Shown: positions 33,978-43,055 of the stretch, one piece after another | Numbering within the stretch: the first letter of the stretch is position 1 | Layout: every line of letters starts with the position of its first letter | Assembly: GCA_005778355.1 (NCBI GenBank) | Contig: SXON01000059.1 | Coordinates: 19,897 to 83,896 of the forward strand | DNA: 64,000 bases | Direction: 5' to 3' | Source: Pseudomonadota bacterium | GTDB lineage: Bacteria > Myxococcota_A > UBA796 > SXON01 | The notes under the pieces: model-generated | The model's database searches: none | What the model saw: the letters and a program-made list of their open reading frames with translations, nothing else | What the model was told of the DNA's origin: nothing | Translations under genes and position numbers: made by a program

Positions 33978-35201
33978 ATGTTCGTCGCGCTCATGTGCCA
34001 CGCCCCCATCGTCGTCCCGGCGGTCGGCGGCGCGCGGTCTGCCCTGTGCGGGGCCACCACCCGGGCGATGCACGAGGTGGCCTTGCGTGCCGTCGCCCAC
34101 GTGCCCGACCGCGTTGTCTTGCTCAGCCCCCACTCGCCGCGCCAGAGGCGCCAGTTCTCGGCCTGGTCGGGGCGTCACGTGGGCGACCTCAGCGAGTTCC
34201 AGGCGCCGCACGTGCGCGTCGACCTGCCCGACGCCCCGGAGGTGGCCGAGTCGCTCGGGCTCGGACCGGTCGAGGGTCGCCGACTCGACCACGGGGCGAT
34301 GGTGCCGCTCTCTTTCCTCTGGGACGCGGGTTGGCGAGGCCCTACCTCGATCCTCGCCCTGCCCTGGGACGAGATCGACAGCGAATCCGTGGGTCGGGGA
34401 CTCGCGGCGCTCCCGGGGCACACGGTCGTCATCGCCTCCGGCGACATGAGCCACCGGCTGCAACCGGGCGCCCCCGCGGGTTTCCATCCCAACGCCCATC
34501 GTTTCGACGATGCCTTCGTGGAAGCCCTCCGTCGTGACGACTGGACCGCCGCCGTGGGGGCCGAGGCCCGGGCCCTGGCGGCGGAAGACGTGGTGCAGTC
34601 CACGAGAGTGGCGATGGTCGCCGCGGAGAAGCCGCTCTGGTCGGAGGTCCTCAACTACGAGGCCCCCTTTGGAGTGGGCTACACCGAGGCCATCCTGCGC
34701 GACCCCTCGCCGCCCTTGTATGCCGTCGCCCGGTACGTCGCGACGCGCTACCTCCACGGGTTCCCGCTGGCAGAGCGGCTAGGGGGCCCGCCGTCGCAGG
34801 GGGTGTTTGTCACGCTGCACCGGCGCGGCGAGCTACGAGGCTGCATCGGGCACGTGGAGGCGCGGCACGGCAGCCTCTGGGACGAGGTGGCAGCCGTCAC
34901 CCTCGCCGCCATCCGCGACCCTCGTTTTCCCCCGGTGAGCGCGCCCGAGCTGCCGGAGATCGAGTGGGAGGTGTCGCTCCTCGACCCGCCCGAACGGATC
35001 GTCGGCACGCGCGACCTCGACCCGCGCCGGTACGGGGTGATCGTGAGCCTCGGCAGCCGTCGCGGCCTCCTGCTCCCCGGCCTCGAGGGCATTGATGATC
35101 CCCACCAGCAAGTGGCGCTGGCGCGTCGAAAGGCCGGCATCGCGCCAAGAGGCGCGGTGAACCTGGAGCGCTTCACCGTGACCAAGGTGGCGCAGCCGTG
35201 A
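33978..35201 (+). CDS. LigB-like / AMMECR1 fusion (AmmeMemoRadiSam system)
   Basis: A 407-residue cytoplasmic fusion. Residues 1-245 resemble the class III extradiol dioxygenase (LigB) or Memo fold, with metal-ligand-type His in MCHAPIVVPAV, LLSPHSPRQRR, LDHGAMVPLSF and IASGDMSHRL. Residues 250-405 are an AMMECR1 domain (FVTLHRRGELRGCIGHVEAR, AIRDPRFPPVSAPELPEIEW, GIDDPHQQVALARRKAGI). AMMECR1, Memo and a radical SAM enzyme form a conserved but biochemically unclear set. The radical SAM gene follows with a GTGA overlap. The ATG at 33978 was chosen because the conserved domain begins there. Confidence 0.85.
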   Translation: MFVALMCHAPIVVPAVGGARSALCGATTRAMHEVALRAVAHVPDRVVLLSPHSPRQRRQFSAWSGRHVGDLSEFQAPHVRVDLPDAPEVAESLGLGPVEGRRLDHGAMVPLSFLWDAGWRGPTSILALPWDEIDSESVGRGLAALPGHTVVIASGDMSHRLQPGAPAGFHPNAHRFDDAFVEALRRDDWTAAVGAEARALAAEDVVQSTRVAMVAAEKPLWSEVLNYEAPFGVGYTEAILRDPSPPLYAVARYVATRYLHGFPLAERLGGPPSQGVFVTLHRRGELRGCIGHVEARHGSLWDEVAAVTLAAIRDPRFPPVSAPELPEIEWEVSLLDPPERIVGTRDLDPRRYGVIVSLGSRRGLLLPGLEGIDDPHQQVALARRKAGIAPRGAVNLERFTVTKVAQP

Positions 35202-36244
35202 ACCCCGGTCGCTGGTGGCATCGCGACGACGACCACTTCGCCTGCGACCTCTGCCCCCGCGCCTGCGTGCTCGCCCCCGGCCAGCGGGGATTCTGCTTCG
35301 TCCGGCAGGCCACCGACCACGGCATCGAGCTCACCACCTACGGTCGCTCGAGCGGCTTCTGTCTCGATCCCATCGAGAAGAAGCCGCTATTCCACTTTCT
35401 ACCAGGTACGGCCACGCTGTCGTTTGGCACGGCGGGCTGCAACCTCGGCTGCAAGTTCTGCCAGAACTGGGAAATCTCCAGGGCCCGCGAGGCCGACCGG
35501 CTGGTGGAGCACGCCAGCCCCGAGGCGATCGCGCGCGCCGCGGTGCGCTCCGGCGCACGCTCGGTGGCGTTTACCTACAACGACCCGGTGATCTTCGCGG
35601 AGTACGCGATCGACGTGGCCGAGGCCTGCCACGCGGTGGGCGTGGCCGCCGTCGCGGTGACCGCCGGCTACATCAGCCCCGGGGCGCGCGAGGCCTTCTT
35701 CAAGCCGATCGACGCGGTGAACGTGGATCTCAAGGCCTTCACCGAGGATTTCTACCGTCGCATGTGCTACGGGCACCTGGAGCCGGTGAAGGACACCCTG
35801 CGCTGGCTGGTTCACCACGCCAAGGTGTGGACCGAGATCACGACGTTGCTCATTCCCGGCGAGAACGACAGCGACCCGGAGATCGACGCGCTGTGCCAGT
35901 GGGTAGCCCGGGAGCTCGGCCCCGATGTGCCCCTCCACTTCACGGCCTTTCACCCAGACTTCAAGCTCGACCGCCCGGCCACCCCGCCGACCACCATCCG
36001 TCGCGCCCGGATGCACGCCCTGGCCGCTGGCCTCAGGCACGTGTACACCGGCAACCTGCACGACCCCGAGGGACAGGCCACGCGATGCGCAGCCTGCGGC
36101 GAGGTGCTCATCGCTCGCGATGGCTACGAGCTCACCCGCTGGCGACTACGCGACGGTCGTTGCCCCTGCGGGACGAGGCTGCCTGGGCACTTCGAGGCCA
36201 TGCCCGGGTCCTGGGGCTCGCGGCGAATGCCCGTCAGAATCTAG
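35198..36244 (+). CDS. AmmeMemoRadiSam radical SAM enzyme
   Basis: A 348-residue radical SAM protein. The [4Fe-4S] motif is CNLGCKFC near residue 80. The N-terminal CDLCPRACVLAPGQRGFC and the C-terminal Cys set (CAACGEVL, CPCG) are typical of the PflA-like branch paired with AMMECR1 and Memo. VAVTAGYISPGAREAFFKPI and DAVNVDLKAFTEDFYRR match the same family. The reaction is unknown; a role in modifying RNA or a protein glycyl radical has been proposed. The GTG start overlaps the stop of the fusion gene. Confidence 0.88.
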   Translation: MNPGRWWHRDDDHFACDLCPRACVLAPGQRGFCFVRQATDHGIELTTYGRSSGFCLDPIEKKPLFHFLPGTATLSFGTAGCNLGCKFCQNWEISRAREADRLVEHASPEAIARAAVRSGARSVAFTYNDPVIFAEYAIDVAEACHAVGVAAVAVTAGYISPGAREAFFKPIDAVNVDLKAFTEDFYRRMCYGHLEPVKDTLRWLVHHAKVWTEITTLLIPGENDSDPEIDALCQWVARELGPDVPLHFTAFHPDFKLDRPATPPTTIRRARMHALAAGLRHVYTGNLHDPEGQATRCAACGEVLIARDGYELTRWRLRDGRCPCGTRLPGHFEAMPGSWGSRRMPVRI

Positions 36245-38274
36245 GGTTCTCCCTCGATCTGGAGCAAGAAGTTCACGAGCTCTGTGCTACTGTCGAAGCC
36301 GTGGGCAACCACGGCCTCTCCGACCGAGGCGGCGCGGCCGTCGTGCAAGTAGGGCGCGGTGGCGAAGAGCCCCCGCAACGACGGCGTGCGCAGCCCGGTG
36401 AGCTCTCCGCCCGCGCGCTGGCCGGAGGTCTCGATGATGGTGCCCACGTCGTGGAGCACGGGCGTGCCGTCGGGGTTCCAACCGGCGTCGGTGCTCTCGG
36501 GGCCCGCGTGGCAGCTGTCGCAGCCCTCTTCGAAGAAGATGTCGCGGCCGGTCTGCGCCTCCGCCGTGTAGCTGCCGTCGACCTCGCGGAAAGGCGAGCG
36601 GGGGGCCGTGGCCGAGAGGCCGCGAACGTAGAGCGCGAGCGCGTCGAGCTCGGCGGAGTAGCCCTCCTTGGTGGTGCCGAGCGGATCCTCGGCGGTGGCA
36701 AAGTCGCCCTCGTCCATGAAGCCAGTGCCCGACTGGTGAGCCCGGATCGCGTTCTCGAAGTCCTGGAGCTCGTCGAAGTTGGCGCTCCAGTGAAAGGGAC
36801 CGGCGCTCGGCATGGCGTAGAGCGCCTGAGTGTCGCGGAAACCCTCGCCGCGGTCGGTGAAGTCCCAGGTGCGCGCATCGGTGCCGCCCTCGAAGTGACA
36901 GCTCGCGCAGGAGAGGTAGCCGTCCTTGCTCATGCGCGGGTCGCCCGCGAAGGCGAAGGTCATGGCGCCGAGGCGCGCCTCGGCCCCGAGCGGATCCTCG
37001 TCCCAGAGCGGGTAGCGGGCGATCTCGGCTTCCTGGCCGGGCATGCGGATGTCGTAGGCGATGATCTCGCCCGACACCGAGGCCAGCACCCAGAGCGTGT
37101 CGTCCGTCGCGACGAGGCCATCGAGGCCGACGCCGACAGCCTGGAGGCCGCCAAGCCGCGTGAGTCGCCAGGGGTCGAGAATGTCCACCACGCCGGTGCC
37201 GTAGTGGGACACGAAAAGCCGGTCCCCCAGCGGCGAGTAGGCCACCGCGCCCACGAGGTCGCGGTTGTCGAAGTCGGCGTCGGCGAGCTCCTCGCCCGTA
37301 GCCGCGTCGAGGCGTCGCAAGACAGCACGGCTCGCGGTCTCGAAGGTGTAGGGCTGTCCATCGCGCTGCAAACCCCGCTCGATATTGGCCTTGGCACCGC
37401 CCACCACGAGATCGCGCCCGTCGGGGCTCCCCGCGAGGGCCCCAAGCAAGCTCGGCAGGCCACGGGCATCGGTATCCGAGTCTGGCCCGGGGTCGAGGGT
37501 GAGCGGCCAGCGCACGCTGTCACCCACGGCGTACAGCTCGCCGCTGGTGCTCGGCGAGCGAAAACGAGTGGCGATCCCTCGAGATCCCTCGGCGAGCAAG
37601 ACCGCACGCGCGTCGGGGAAATTCGCGAGCAGAGTCATCCCGCCGAGTGGGCCGACCCGCCACAGCCCACCGGCGCCGCCCGCCGTCATCAAGACGTCGC
37701 CGGTGTCGCCGTCCTGCACCACCCCCTCGGGACGGGTGCCCCAGCCAAGCGACACCCGGTTGGTGATGGTCACCGTCTCCGTGTCGACCCAGACCAGCTG
37801 GTCGTCCCGGCAGGCCACGACGGCCGTGCTCCCACGGGCCGACACCGATACCGGCTCCGCGCAGATATCAAGTCGCGACAATGTATCATCATGTATCACG
37901 GTGAGTTCACCCGACTCCGGCGACACTACGACCAGATGATCACCCTGCGCCAACCGCGACGATGCCGTGGGCAGCACCGCGAGCGGTTCGTACACGGCGG
38001 TGACGGAAGCCGAGGCCGTATCCGTGCGACCGTCGCTTGAAACAGCGGTGAGTATCACCGTGTATCGCCCGGGCTCGGTGTAGCTGTGGGTCACCGCCGC
38101 GCCCTCGTCGCTGGTGCCGTCACCAAAATCCCAGGCGAGTCGGTCGCCCTGGCTGCTGCCCGCGTCGAAGGGCGAACCCTGTCCCACGTAGACCACGCCG
38201 AGGTCGTCCAGAAACGCAACGGGCGTGGTCGGCTCGACCGCGATCTCGTGGCAGGCGAGGAGCAGGACTACCAC
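36241..38274 (-). CDS. Di-haem cytochrome lipoprotein with PKD and beta-propeller
   Basis: A 677-residue predicted lipoprotein (MVVLLLAC from GTG). Residues 20-95 are a PKD domain (AWDFGDGTSDEGAAVTHSYT). Residues 95-415 form a seven-bladed-type propeller (VVSPESGELTVIHDDTLSRL, AVAYSPLGDRLFVSHYGTG). Residues 430-677 are a MauG/cytochrome-peroxidase-like region with haem sites CASCH and CDSCH, and LRTPSLRGLFATAPYLHDG. It probably works on the outer surface as an electron-transfer or oxidase component. It overlaps the LVIVD-type gene by 7 bases, suggesting a functional pair. Confidence 0.85.
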   Translation of the reverse strand: MVVLLLACHEIAVEPTTPVAFLDDLGVVYVGQGSPFDAGSSQGDRLAWDFGDGTSDEGAAVTHSYTEPGRYTVILTAVSSDGRTDTASASVTAVYEPLAVLPTASSRLAQGDHLVVVSPESGELTVIHDDTLSRLDICAEPVSVSARGSTAVVACRDDQLVWVDTETVTITNRVSLGWGTRPEGVVQDGDTGDVLMTAGGAGGLWRVGPLGGMTLLANFPDARAVLLAEGSRGIATRFRSPSTSGELYAVGDSVRWPLTLDPGPDSDTDARGLPSLLGALAGSPDGRDLVVGGAKANIERGLQRDGQPYTFETASRAVLRRLDAATGEELADADFDNRDLVGAVAYSPLGDRLFVSHYGTGVVDILDPWRLTRLGGLQAVGVGLDGLVATDDTLWVLASVSGEIIAYDIRMPGQEAEIARYPLWDEDPLGAEARLGAMTFAFAGDPRMSKDGYLSCASCHFEGGTDARTWDFTDRGEGFRDTQALYAMPSAGPFHWSANFDELQDFENAIRAHQSGTGFMDEGDFATAEDPLGTTKEGYSAELDALALYVRGLSATAPRSPFREVDGSYTAEAQTGRDIFFEEGCDSCHAGPESTDAGWNPDGTPVLHDVGTIIETSGQRAGGELTGLRTPSLRGLFATAPYLHDGRAASVGEAVVAHGFDSSTELVNFLLQIEGEP
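37881..37898. repeat. ATGTATCA direct repeat
   Basis: ATGTATCA at 37881-37888 and again at 37891-37898, exactly 10 bases apart (one helical turn), inside the cytochrome gene. The unit equals the arm of the inverted repeats at 1529 and 44976. Confidence 0.45.
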
Positions 38275-39737
38275 GGTCGTTCCGAGAGGTCTGCGCCGGT
38301 GGAGAACGAGAAGTTCGTGGCGACGGCAACGGCGTTGCCTGACACGTCGGCGATACCCCCGGCCGGGACCTCCACGAAGTAGGTGGTGTCGGGGTCGAGG
38401 GGGTCATCGGGGACGAAGTTGACGATCGTCTCCTGCCCATAGAATCGACCGGAGACCGCCGCGCCGTCTTGTCGCCAGACACGGAAGGCGCCCGCGTGCG
38501 CGGAGACAGGCTCGATCTGCTCGTCGAAGGACAGCCCGATCCGCCCGGTGACGGGTACCCAGGTGGCGCCATCGGGCGGGTTGAACAGCTCCAAGCTGGG
38601 CGCCCGGCTGTCGGGCTCGGCCTCGTACGGGAACACGAGGGTGGCCATGCCAGGCTCGCCGCCCTCGTCGACGCTGGCCACCGCCACGTTGCCGATGGGC
38701 ACCAGCGTGTCGAAGTCGCCGCTCATGTCGATGCGGGCGATCTCCGCGGGGGCGCTCGGGTCGCTAAAATCGTAGCGACTGCCGAAGTTGGATTCGCCCT
38801 CGAACAAGAGCGCGTTCTGCCGGACGACGTAGCCGCCGTCGCCGTCGGCCACGAAGCCCGCCCCCACCCGCACGGGCGACGTTGGGTCGGCGATGTCGTA
38901 GACAACGGGGCCGCCGCCCTCGTCTTTGCGGGCGAAGAAGGCGTAGTGGCCGCCCACGTTGGCGAAGTAGTAGGGATGGGCCTCGCCGAGGTCGTCGACC
39001 ACGTCGAAGTCGGCGAGCAACTGCCAGTCCTCGGGATCGCCGATGTCCCACAGCATGGTCCGCGACATGCCGGCCGTCGAGGCCAGGGCGAGGTTACCGA
39101 CCACGTGGAAGCTGCCCGACATGAAGGCCACTTCCGTCCAGTTGTCGAGGATCTCGGGCGCGGTGGCGTCGCTCACGTCGATGACGAATACGCCCAAGAG
39201 GCCGGAGCTCAAGAACAAGAGATCGCCCTGCCAGAAGGCCGAGAGCGAGACCCGAAAGTAGGCGTCGGGGTAGGCGAAGCCGGGAATCTCGAGGCTGGAC
39301 AACCAGGCGGGCGCGTCGGGATCGCTGATGTCCCAGAAGCCCACGCCACCGTGGTCGGCGTCTACCAGCGTGTCGACCGCGAGCAGCGTGCGCCCGGCGG
39401 CCCGGCCGATGGCCAGGGTGTGGGTCTCGCGCATCAGGGGCTCGTAGGCCTCGCCCCGTTTGACCGGATTGCAGGGGTCGCTGAACTCGTACAAGGTGAT
39501 GCCGCCGCCACCACTCTCGGGGGCCCACGGCAAGAGGAGAAAGCCGTCGTGCATGCCCACGAGGTTGTGGTGTTCGATGTCCTCGGCGCCCCCGGTGAGC
39601 GCGGCACAGGGGGCGTCGAGCAAGGCGGCGTCGAGCGACACCGACGGCCCACCCGGCCCAGTGAGCGCATAGTCGCCTGGGTCGGGAAAGGTGTCGGGGA
39701 CAATTGGCGGCTCGGCGCAGGCGAGGAGGAGGATCAC
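38268..39737 (-). CDS. LVIVD-type beta-propeller lipoprotein
   Basis: A 489-residue predicted lipoprotein. A TAA in frame 12 bases upstream fixes the GTG start and the short signal MILLLAC. Residues 45-385 contain repeats of the LVIVD kind (GVGFWDISDPDAPAWLSSLE, GVFVIDVSDATAPEILDNWT, TMLWDIGDPEDWQLLADFD, GPVVYDIADPTSPVRVGAGF), a propeller common in extracellular bacterial proteins. Residues 390-480 are an Ig-like domain (DGATWVPVTGRIGLSFDEQI). It is co-expressed with the downstream cytochrome and may be its docking or sensing partner (inference). Confidence 0.82.
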   Translation of the reverse strand: MILLLACAEPPIVPDTFPDPGDYALTGPGGPSVSLDAALLDAPCAALTGGAEDIEHHNLVGMHDGFLLLPWAPESGGGGITLYEFSDPCNPVKRGEAYEPLMRETHTLAIGRAAGRTLLAVDTLVDADHGGVGFWDISDPDAPAWLSSLEIPGFAYPDAYFRVSLSAFWQGDLLFLSSGLLGVFVIDVSDATAPEILDNWTEVAFMSGSFHVVGNLALASTAGMSRTMLWDIGDPEDWQLLADFDVVDDLGEAHPYYFANVGGHYAFFARKDEGGGPVVYDIADPTSPVRVGAGFVADGDGGYVVRQNALLFEGESNFGSRYDFSDPSAPAEIARIDMSGDFDTLVPIGNVAVASVDEGGEPGMATLVFPYEAEPDSRAPSLELFNPPDGATWVPVTGRIGLSFDEQIEPVSAHAGAFRVWRQDGAAVSGRFYGQETIVNFVPDDPLDPDTTYFVEVPAGGIADVSGNAVAVATNFSFSTGADLSERPW

Positions 39738-39746
39738 CCGAGGAGC

Positions 39747-42700
39747 TTAGCGCGGCCCCCAGCCGCCGCCGCCCGGCGTGAGCACGCGGACGCGGTCCCC
39801 CGCCCGGAGTGACAGTGTCTCGCCCGTCCATCGGGTCCAGGTGCCGTCGCGGCGGGTCCACGCCTCGCCAGGAAGCCCCGGAGCACCACCGTCGAGACCC
39901 GGGGCTCCTCCAGGGCGCCAGGCCGCGAGCAGAGAGGCAGCGGCGGGGGCCAAGAGCTCGATCTCCCGCTCCAGCCCGTCGCCGCCCCGGTGGAGGCCCT
40001 CGCCCCCGCCCCCCCGTCGTAAGCGGAAGGCGCGCAGGCGCAGCGGGAGGCGGGCCTCCAACACCTCGGGGTCGGTGGCCCGGGTGTTGGTCATGTGCAC
40101 CTGTCCCCCGCTGGCACCGGGCCCCCTGGGCGAGGCGCCGAGGCCCCCACCGAGGGTCTCGTAGTAGGCCCAGCCCTCGCCGCCGAGGCTCAGGTTGTTC
40201 ATCGTCCCCTGCGAGGCGGCGCGCTGTCCGGTGGCGCGCAGGAGCAGATCGACCAGCCGTTGCGAGGTCTCCACGTTGCCGCCCACCACCGCCGCGCCCG
40301 GTGGCGGGTCGAGGATGGAGCCCGGCGGCACCACGATCTCCACCGCGCGGAGCAAACCCTCGTTCAGCGGCAAGTCGCGACCGAGCATGCATCGAAGCAC
40401 GTAGATCACCGCCGCGCGCACCACGCAGGCAGGGGCGTTGAGGTTCCCCGCGTGCGGACCGCCCGTGCCCGAGAAGTCGAAGCGCGCGCCGCTCACCCGG
40501 ACCCGGAGCGGGATCCCGTCGATCTCGTCGGCGGCCTCGCCGTCGAGACCAGGCGCCACCTCCCGGGCGGCCCGGGTCACCGCGGCGAGCAGGCCTCCCA
40601 TCCAGCGGCTCAGGAGGGCGGCGTCGTGCTCCGCGAGTCGGCGCGCCATGTGGGCGTTGCAGGCCACCTGCGCGCGCAGGTCGGCCTCCACCGTCAACGG
40701 GTCGCGACAGCCTATGAGCTTCGGGAGCCGAAAGTGGCCCGCGTCGACCAGAGGCAGTCGACGGAACACGAGGCCCTCGTCGGCCAGCGTCCGCGAGCGC
40801 GGAGGCATGGACCCGGGCGTGAGACCGCCCACGTCGACATGATGGGCGCGCGAGGCCACGAACCAGGGCCCCGCGCGGCTGACGACCGTGAGATCGGGCA
40901 GGTGGGAGCCCCCGGCCGCCGGGTCGTTGGTGAGCCACGCGCCGCCATGCGGGAGCTCGATCCCCGCCGCGAGCAGGTCACGCACGGTGGCACCCATCGC
41001 ACCAAGATGCACCGGCACGTGGGGAGCGTTGGCGACCAGGGTCCCCGCCGCGTCGAAGATCGCGCAGGAGAAGTCGAGTCGCTCGCGGATGTTGACCGAG
41101 CGCGCGAGCCCACGAAGCACCTCGCCCGCCTCGGCGGCGATGCCCGAGAATCGGCTCGACCAGAGCGCGAGGGACAGGGCCTCGTCGTCGCCCTCCCTCC
41201 GCACACCCGGCCCCAGGTGATCGAGGACGAGCACCGGCCCTTCCCGGCGACCGCGCCAGCCCGCCGGCACCAGCAGCGAGGTACCCGGGAGCGCCAGCAG
41301 GCATGGGCCCTCGACTTCCTCGGGGACACTCGCCGGCCAGTCCACGCAGTAGTCACTGGCCGTGGTCGATTCTCGGCCCCGCACGCCGATCTGCACCACC
41401 TCGATGGGAAGTTCGGGGCGACTGAACCCAAAACGAAGCTGGTGCTCAGTTTCAAACGCCTGGGCCGCCTCGGTCTCCGTGCTCCCGGCGACTCTGAGCG
41501 CCGAGTCCGTTCCCGCGTAGCGTAGCTCCAGCCACCGTTGCTGTTCATGAAAATGATGGAGCTGCGCTGATAGTTCGTCCCACGACGCCATCACGAGGGG
41601 CCACGCCGTGCGCAGCTCCCGCCACACGGGTCGCGACCGTTCCTCCTCGGCACGGGCAAAACGTTGTCCGAAGGCGCTCATCACCGAGGCCAGGGCGTGC
41701 ACCGCCACCCGTCGCAGCCCGAGCTTCTCAGCCACGGCACAGGCGTGCTGGCCAGCCGCGCCGCCGTAGGCCACCAGCACCGCGCCGTCGAGGTCGGCCC
41801 CGCGCGCGAGGGCGAGACGACGCACCGCCGCCGCCATGCTCTCCCTCGCGATCTCCACGAAGGCCCCGGCCGGACCGGGGAGAGAAATCCTTGATACATC
41901 GAGCGGTGGCTCAAGTGTGTCAGTCAGCAAAAGACCAAGCTTTATAGCCGCATCTGTCAGCGTGGGTGGACCGCCCTTGCCGAAGGCCTGGGGGCCCGGG
42001 TGGGCGCCCGCCGAGGCGGGACCGACGGTGTAGCGCACCCCGTCGTGACCGAGGATGGAGCCACCACCCGCCGCGATGGTCTCGACGTCAAGCGCCGGTC
42101 GACGCACTCTACGCCCGGCCACCACCGACTCCCCGGCCCGGTACCGGAGTGGCCCAGGCTCCACGAGGCACACGTCGGTCGATGTGCCACCCATGTCGAG
42201 GCCGACGGCGAGCCGGGCACCCACGCGCTCCGCCACGTGCCGCACCGCGAGCACACCACCCGCGGGCCCGCTGAGCACCGCGTCGGGGGCGCGCAGTTCA
42301 TCCGCAACGCAGAGGCTCGCGTCGGAACGGATCGCTTGCGCGTCGCGCGGGATCTGGTCGTGCACGAGGGCGGCTTCGAGCACCGGGCCGAGCGCCGCGT
42401 CGAGCAGGGTCGTCTCCATGCGCCCGACGAGGCCCAGCTCGGGCACCCGCTCATGGCTCAGGACGGCACGCAGTCCCGCGGGCAAGGCCGCGCCGAGGGC
42501 ACGCTCGTGCGCCGGGTTGAGCGGCGAGTTGTGCAAGACCACGGCCACCGCGTCGACGTCGTCGAGAAACAGTTCTGGAAGATCGAGCGGTTCGATCTCC
42601 CTTCCCTGGTTGTCGATCCGTCCCCTCACCTCCACGACCCTGAGCCCGGGCCAACTGGGCCTCCGCGCGTCGGCGTCGAAGAGCTCGGGACGTGTCATGT

Positions 42701-42974
42701 CGCCAATCTCGGGCAGATCGCCGAGGCCCTCTGTCACGAGCAAACAGACCCGTGCCGACTGCCCCTCCAGGAGCGCGTTCGTCACCACCGTGGTGCCGAA
42801 ACACAGGGCGCCCGCCGCGAGACGCCCCACCACCGCGATGTCGGAGCGCACCTTTCTCGCCTCGAGCATCCCCTCGGCCGACTCTGTCACCACGTCGGTG
42901 AAGGTGCCGCCCCGGTCTACCAGGGTTCGCCCGCGTGCTACTTGGACATCGCCCGCTGGCCCCGCTGGGCTCAC
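39747..42974 (-). CDS. Fused hydantoinase/5-oxoprolinase (HyuA-HyuB type)
   Basis: A 1075-residue ATP-dependent cyclic-amide hydrolase. The A half (residues 1-560) starts DRGGTFTDVV and has GTTVVTNALLEG, LSGPAGGVLAVRHVAERVGA, GLDMGGTSTDVCLVE and VAYGGAAGQHACAVAEKLGL. The B half (residues 580-1075) has RLDFSCAIFDAAGTLVANAP, VPVHLGAMGATVRDLL, GAWLTNDPAAGGSHLPDLTV, ASRAHHVDVGGLTPGSMPP and DFSGTGGPHAGNLNAP. The GTG at 42974 was chosen because the conserved N-terminal motif begins about 20 residues later; the frame is open far upstream without homology. It opens 5-oxoproline or hydantoin rings. It is divergent from the deacetylase-like gene. Confidence 0.88.
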   Translation of the reverse strand: MSPAGPAGDVQVARGRTLVDRGGTFTDVVTESAEGMLEARKVRSDIAVVGRLAAGALCFGTTVVTNALLEGQSARVCLLVTEGLGDLPEIGDMTRPELFDADARRPSWPGLRVVEVRGRIDNQGREIEPLDLPELFLDDVDAVAVVLHNSPLNPAHERALGAALPAGLRAVLSHERVPELGLVGRMETTLLDAALGPVLEAALVHDQIPRDAQAIRSDASLCVADELRAPDAVLSGPAGGVLAVRHVAERVGARLAVGLDMGGTSTDVCLVEPGPLRYRAGESVVAGRRVRRPALDVETIAAGGGSILGHDGVRYTVGPASAGAHPGPQAFGKGGPPTLTDAAIKLGLLLTDTLEPPLDVSRISLPGPAGAFVEIARESMAAAVRRLALARGADLDGAVLVAYGGAAGQHACAVAEKLGLRRVAVHALASVMSAFGQRFARAEEERSRPVWRELRTAWPLVMASWDELSAQLHHFHEQQRWLELRYAGTDSALRVAGSTETEAAQAFETEHQLRFGFSRPELPIEVVQIGVRGRESTTASDYCVDWPASVPEEVEGPCLLALPGTSLLVPAGWRGRREGPVLVLDHLGPGVRREGDDEALSLALWSSRFSGIAAEAGEVLRGLARSVNIRERLDFSCAIFDAAGTLVANAPHVPVHLGAMGATVRDLLAAGIELPHGGAWLTNDPAAGGSHLPDLTVVSRAGPWFVASRAHHVDVGGLTPGSMPPRSRTLADEGLVFRRLPLVDAGHFRLPKLIGCRDPLTVEADLRAQVACNAHMARRLAEHDAALLSRWMGGLLAAVTRAAREVAPGLDGEAADEIDGIPLRVRVSGARFDFSGTGGPHAGNLNAPACVVRAAVIYVLRCMLGRDLPLNEGLLRAVEIVVPPGSILDPPPGAAVVGGNVETSQRLVDLLLRATGQRAASQGTMNNLSLGGEGWAYYETLGGGLGASPRGPGASGGQVHMTNTRATDPEVLEARLPLRLRAFRLRRGGGGEGLHRGGDGLEREIELLAPAAASLLAAWRPGGAPGLDGGAPGLPGEAWTRRDGTWTRWTGETLSLRAGDRVRVLTPGGGGWGPR

Positions 42975-43055
42975 GCGCCCCCCCTTCGAGGCGTCGAAGC
43001 TTCCCGGTGCGCGCGGCGTACCTCTCGTGCCCCCGCTGTTTCCCCGGAGCCCCCG

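Noticed and set aside
39747..42974. Two separate genes HyuA and HyuB
   Set aside because: One continuous frame covers both halves without a stop or internal start, so it is a fusion of the two subunits as in eukaryotic-type 5-oxoprolinase.
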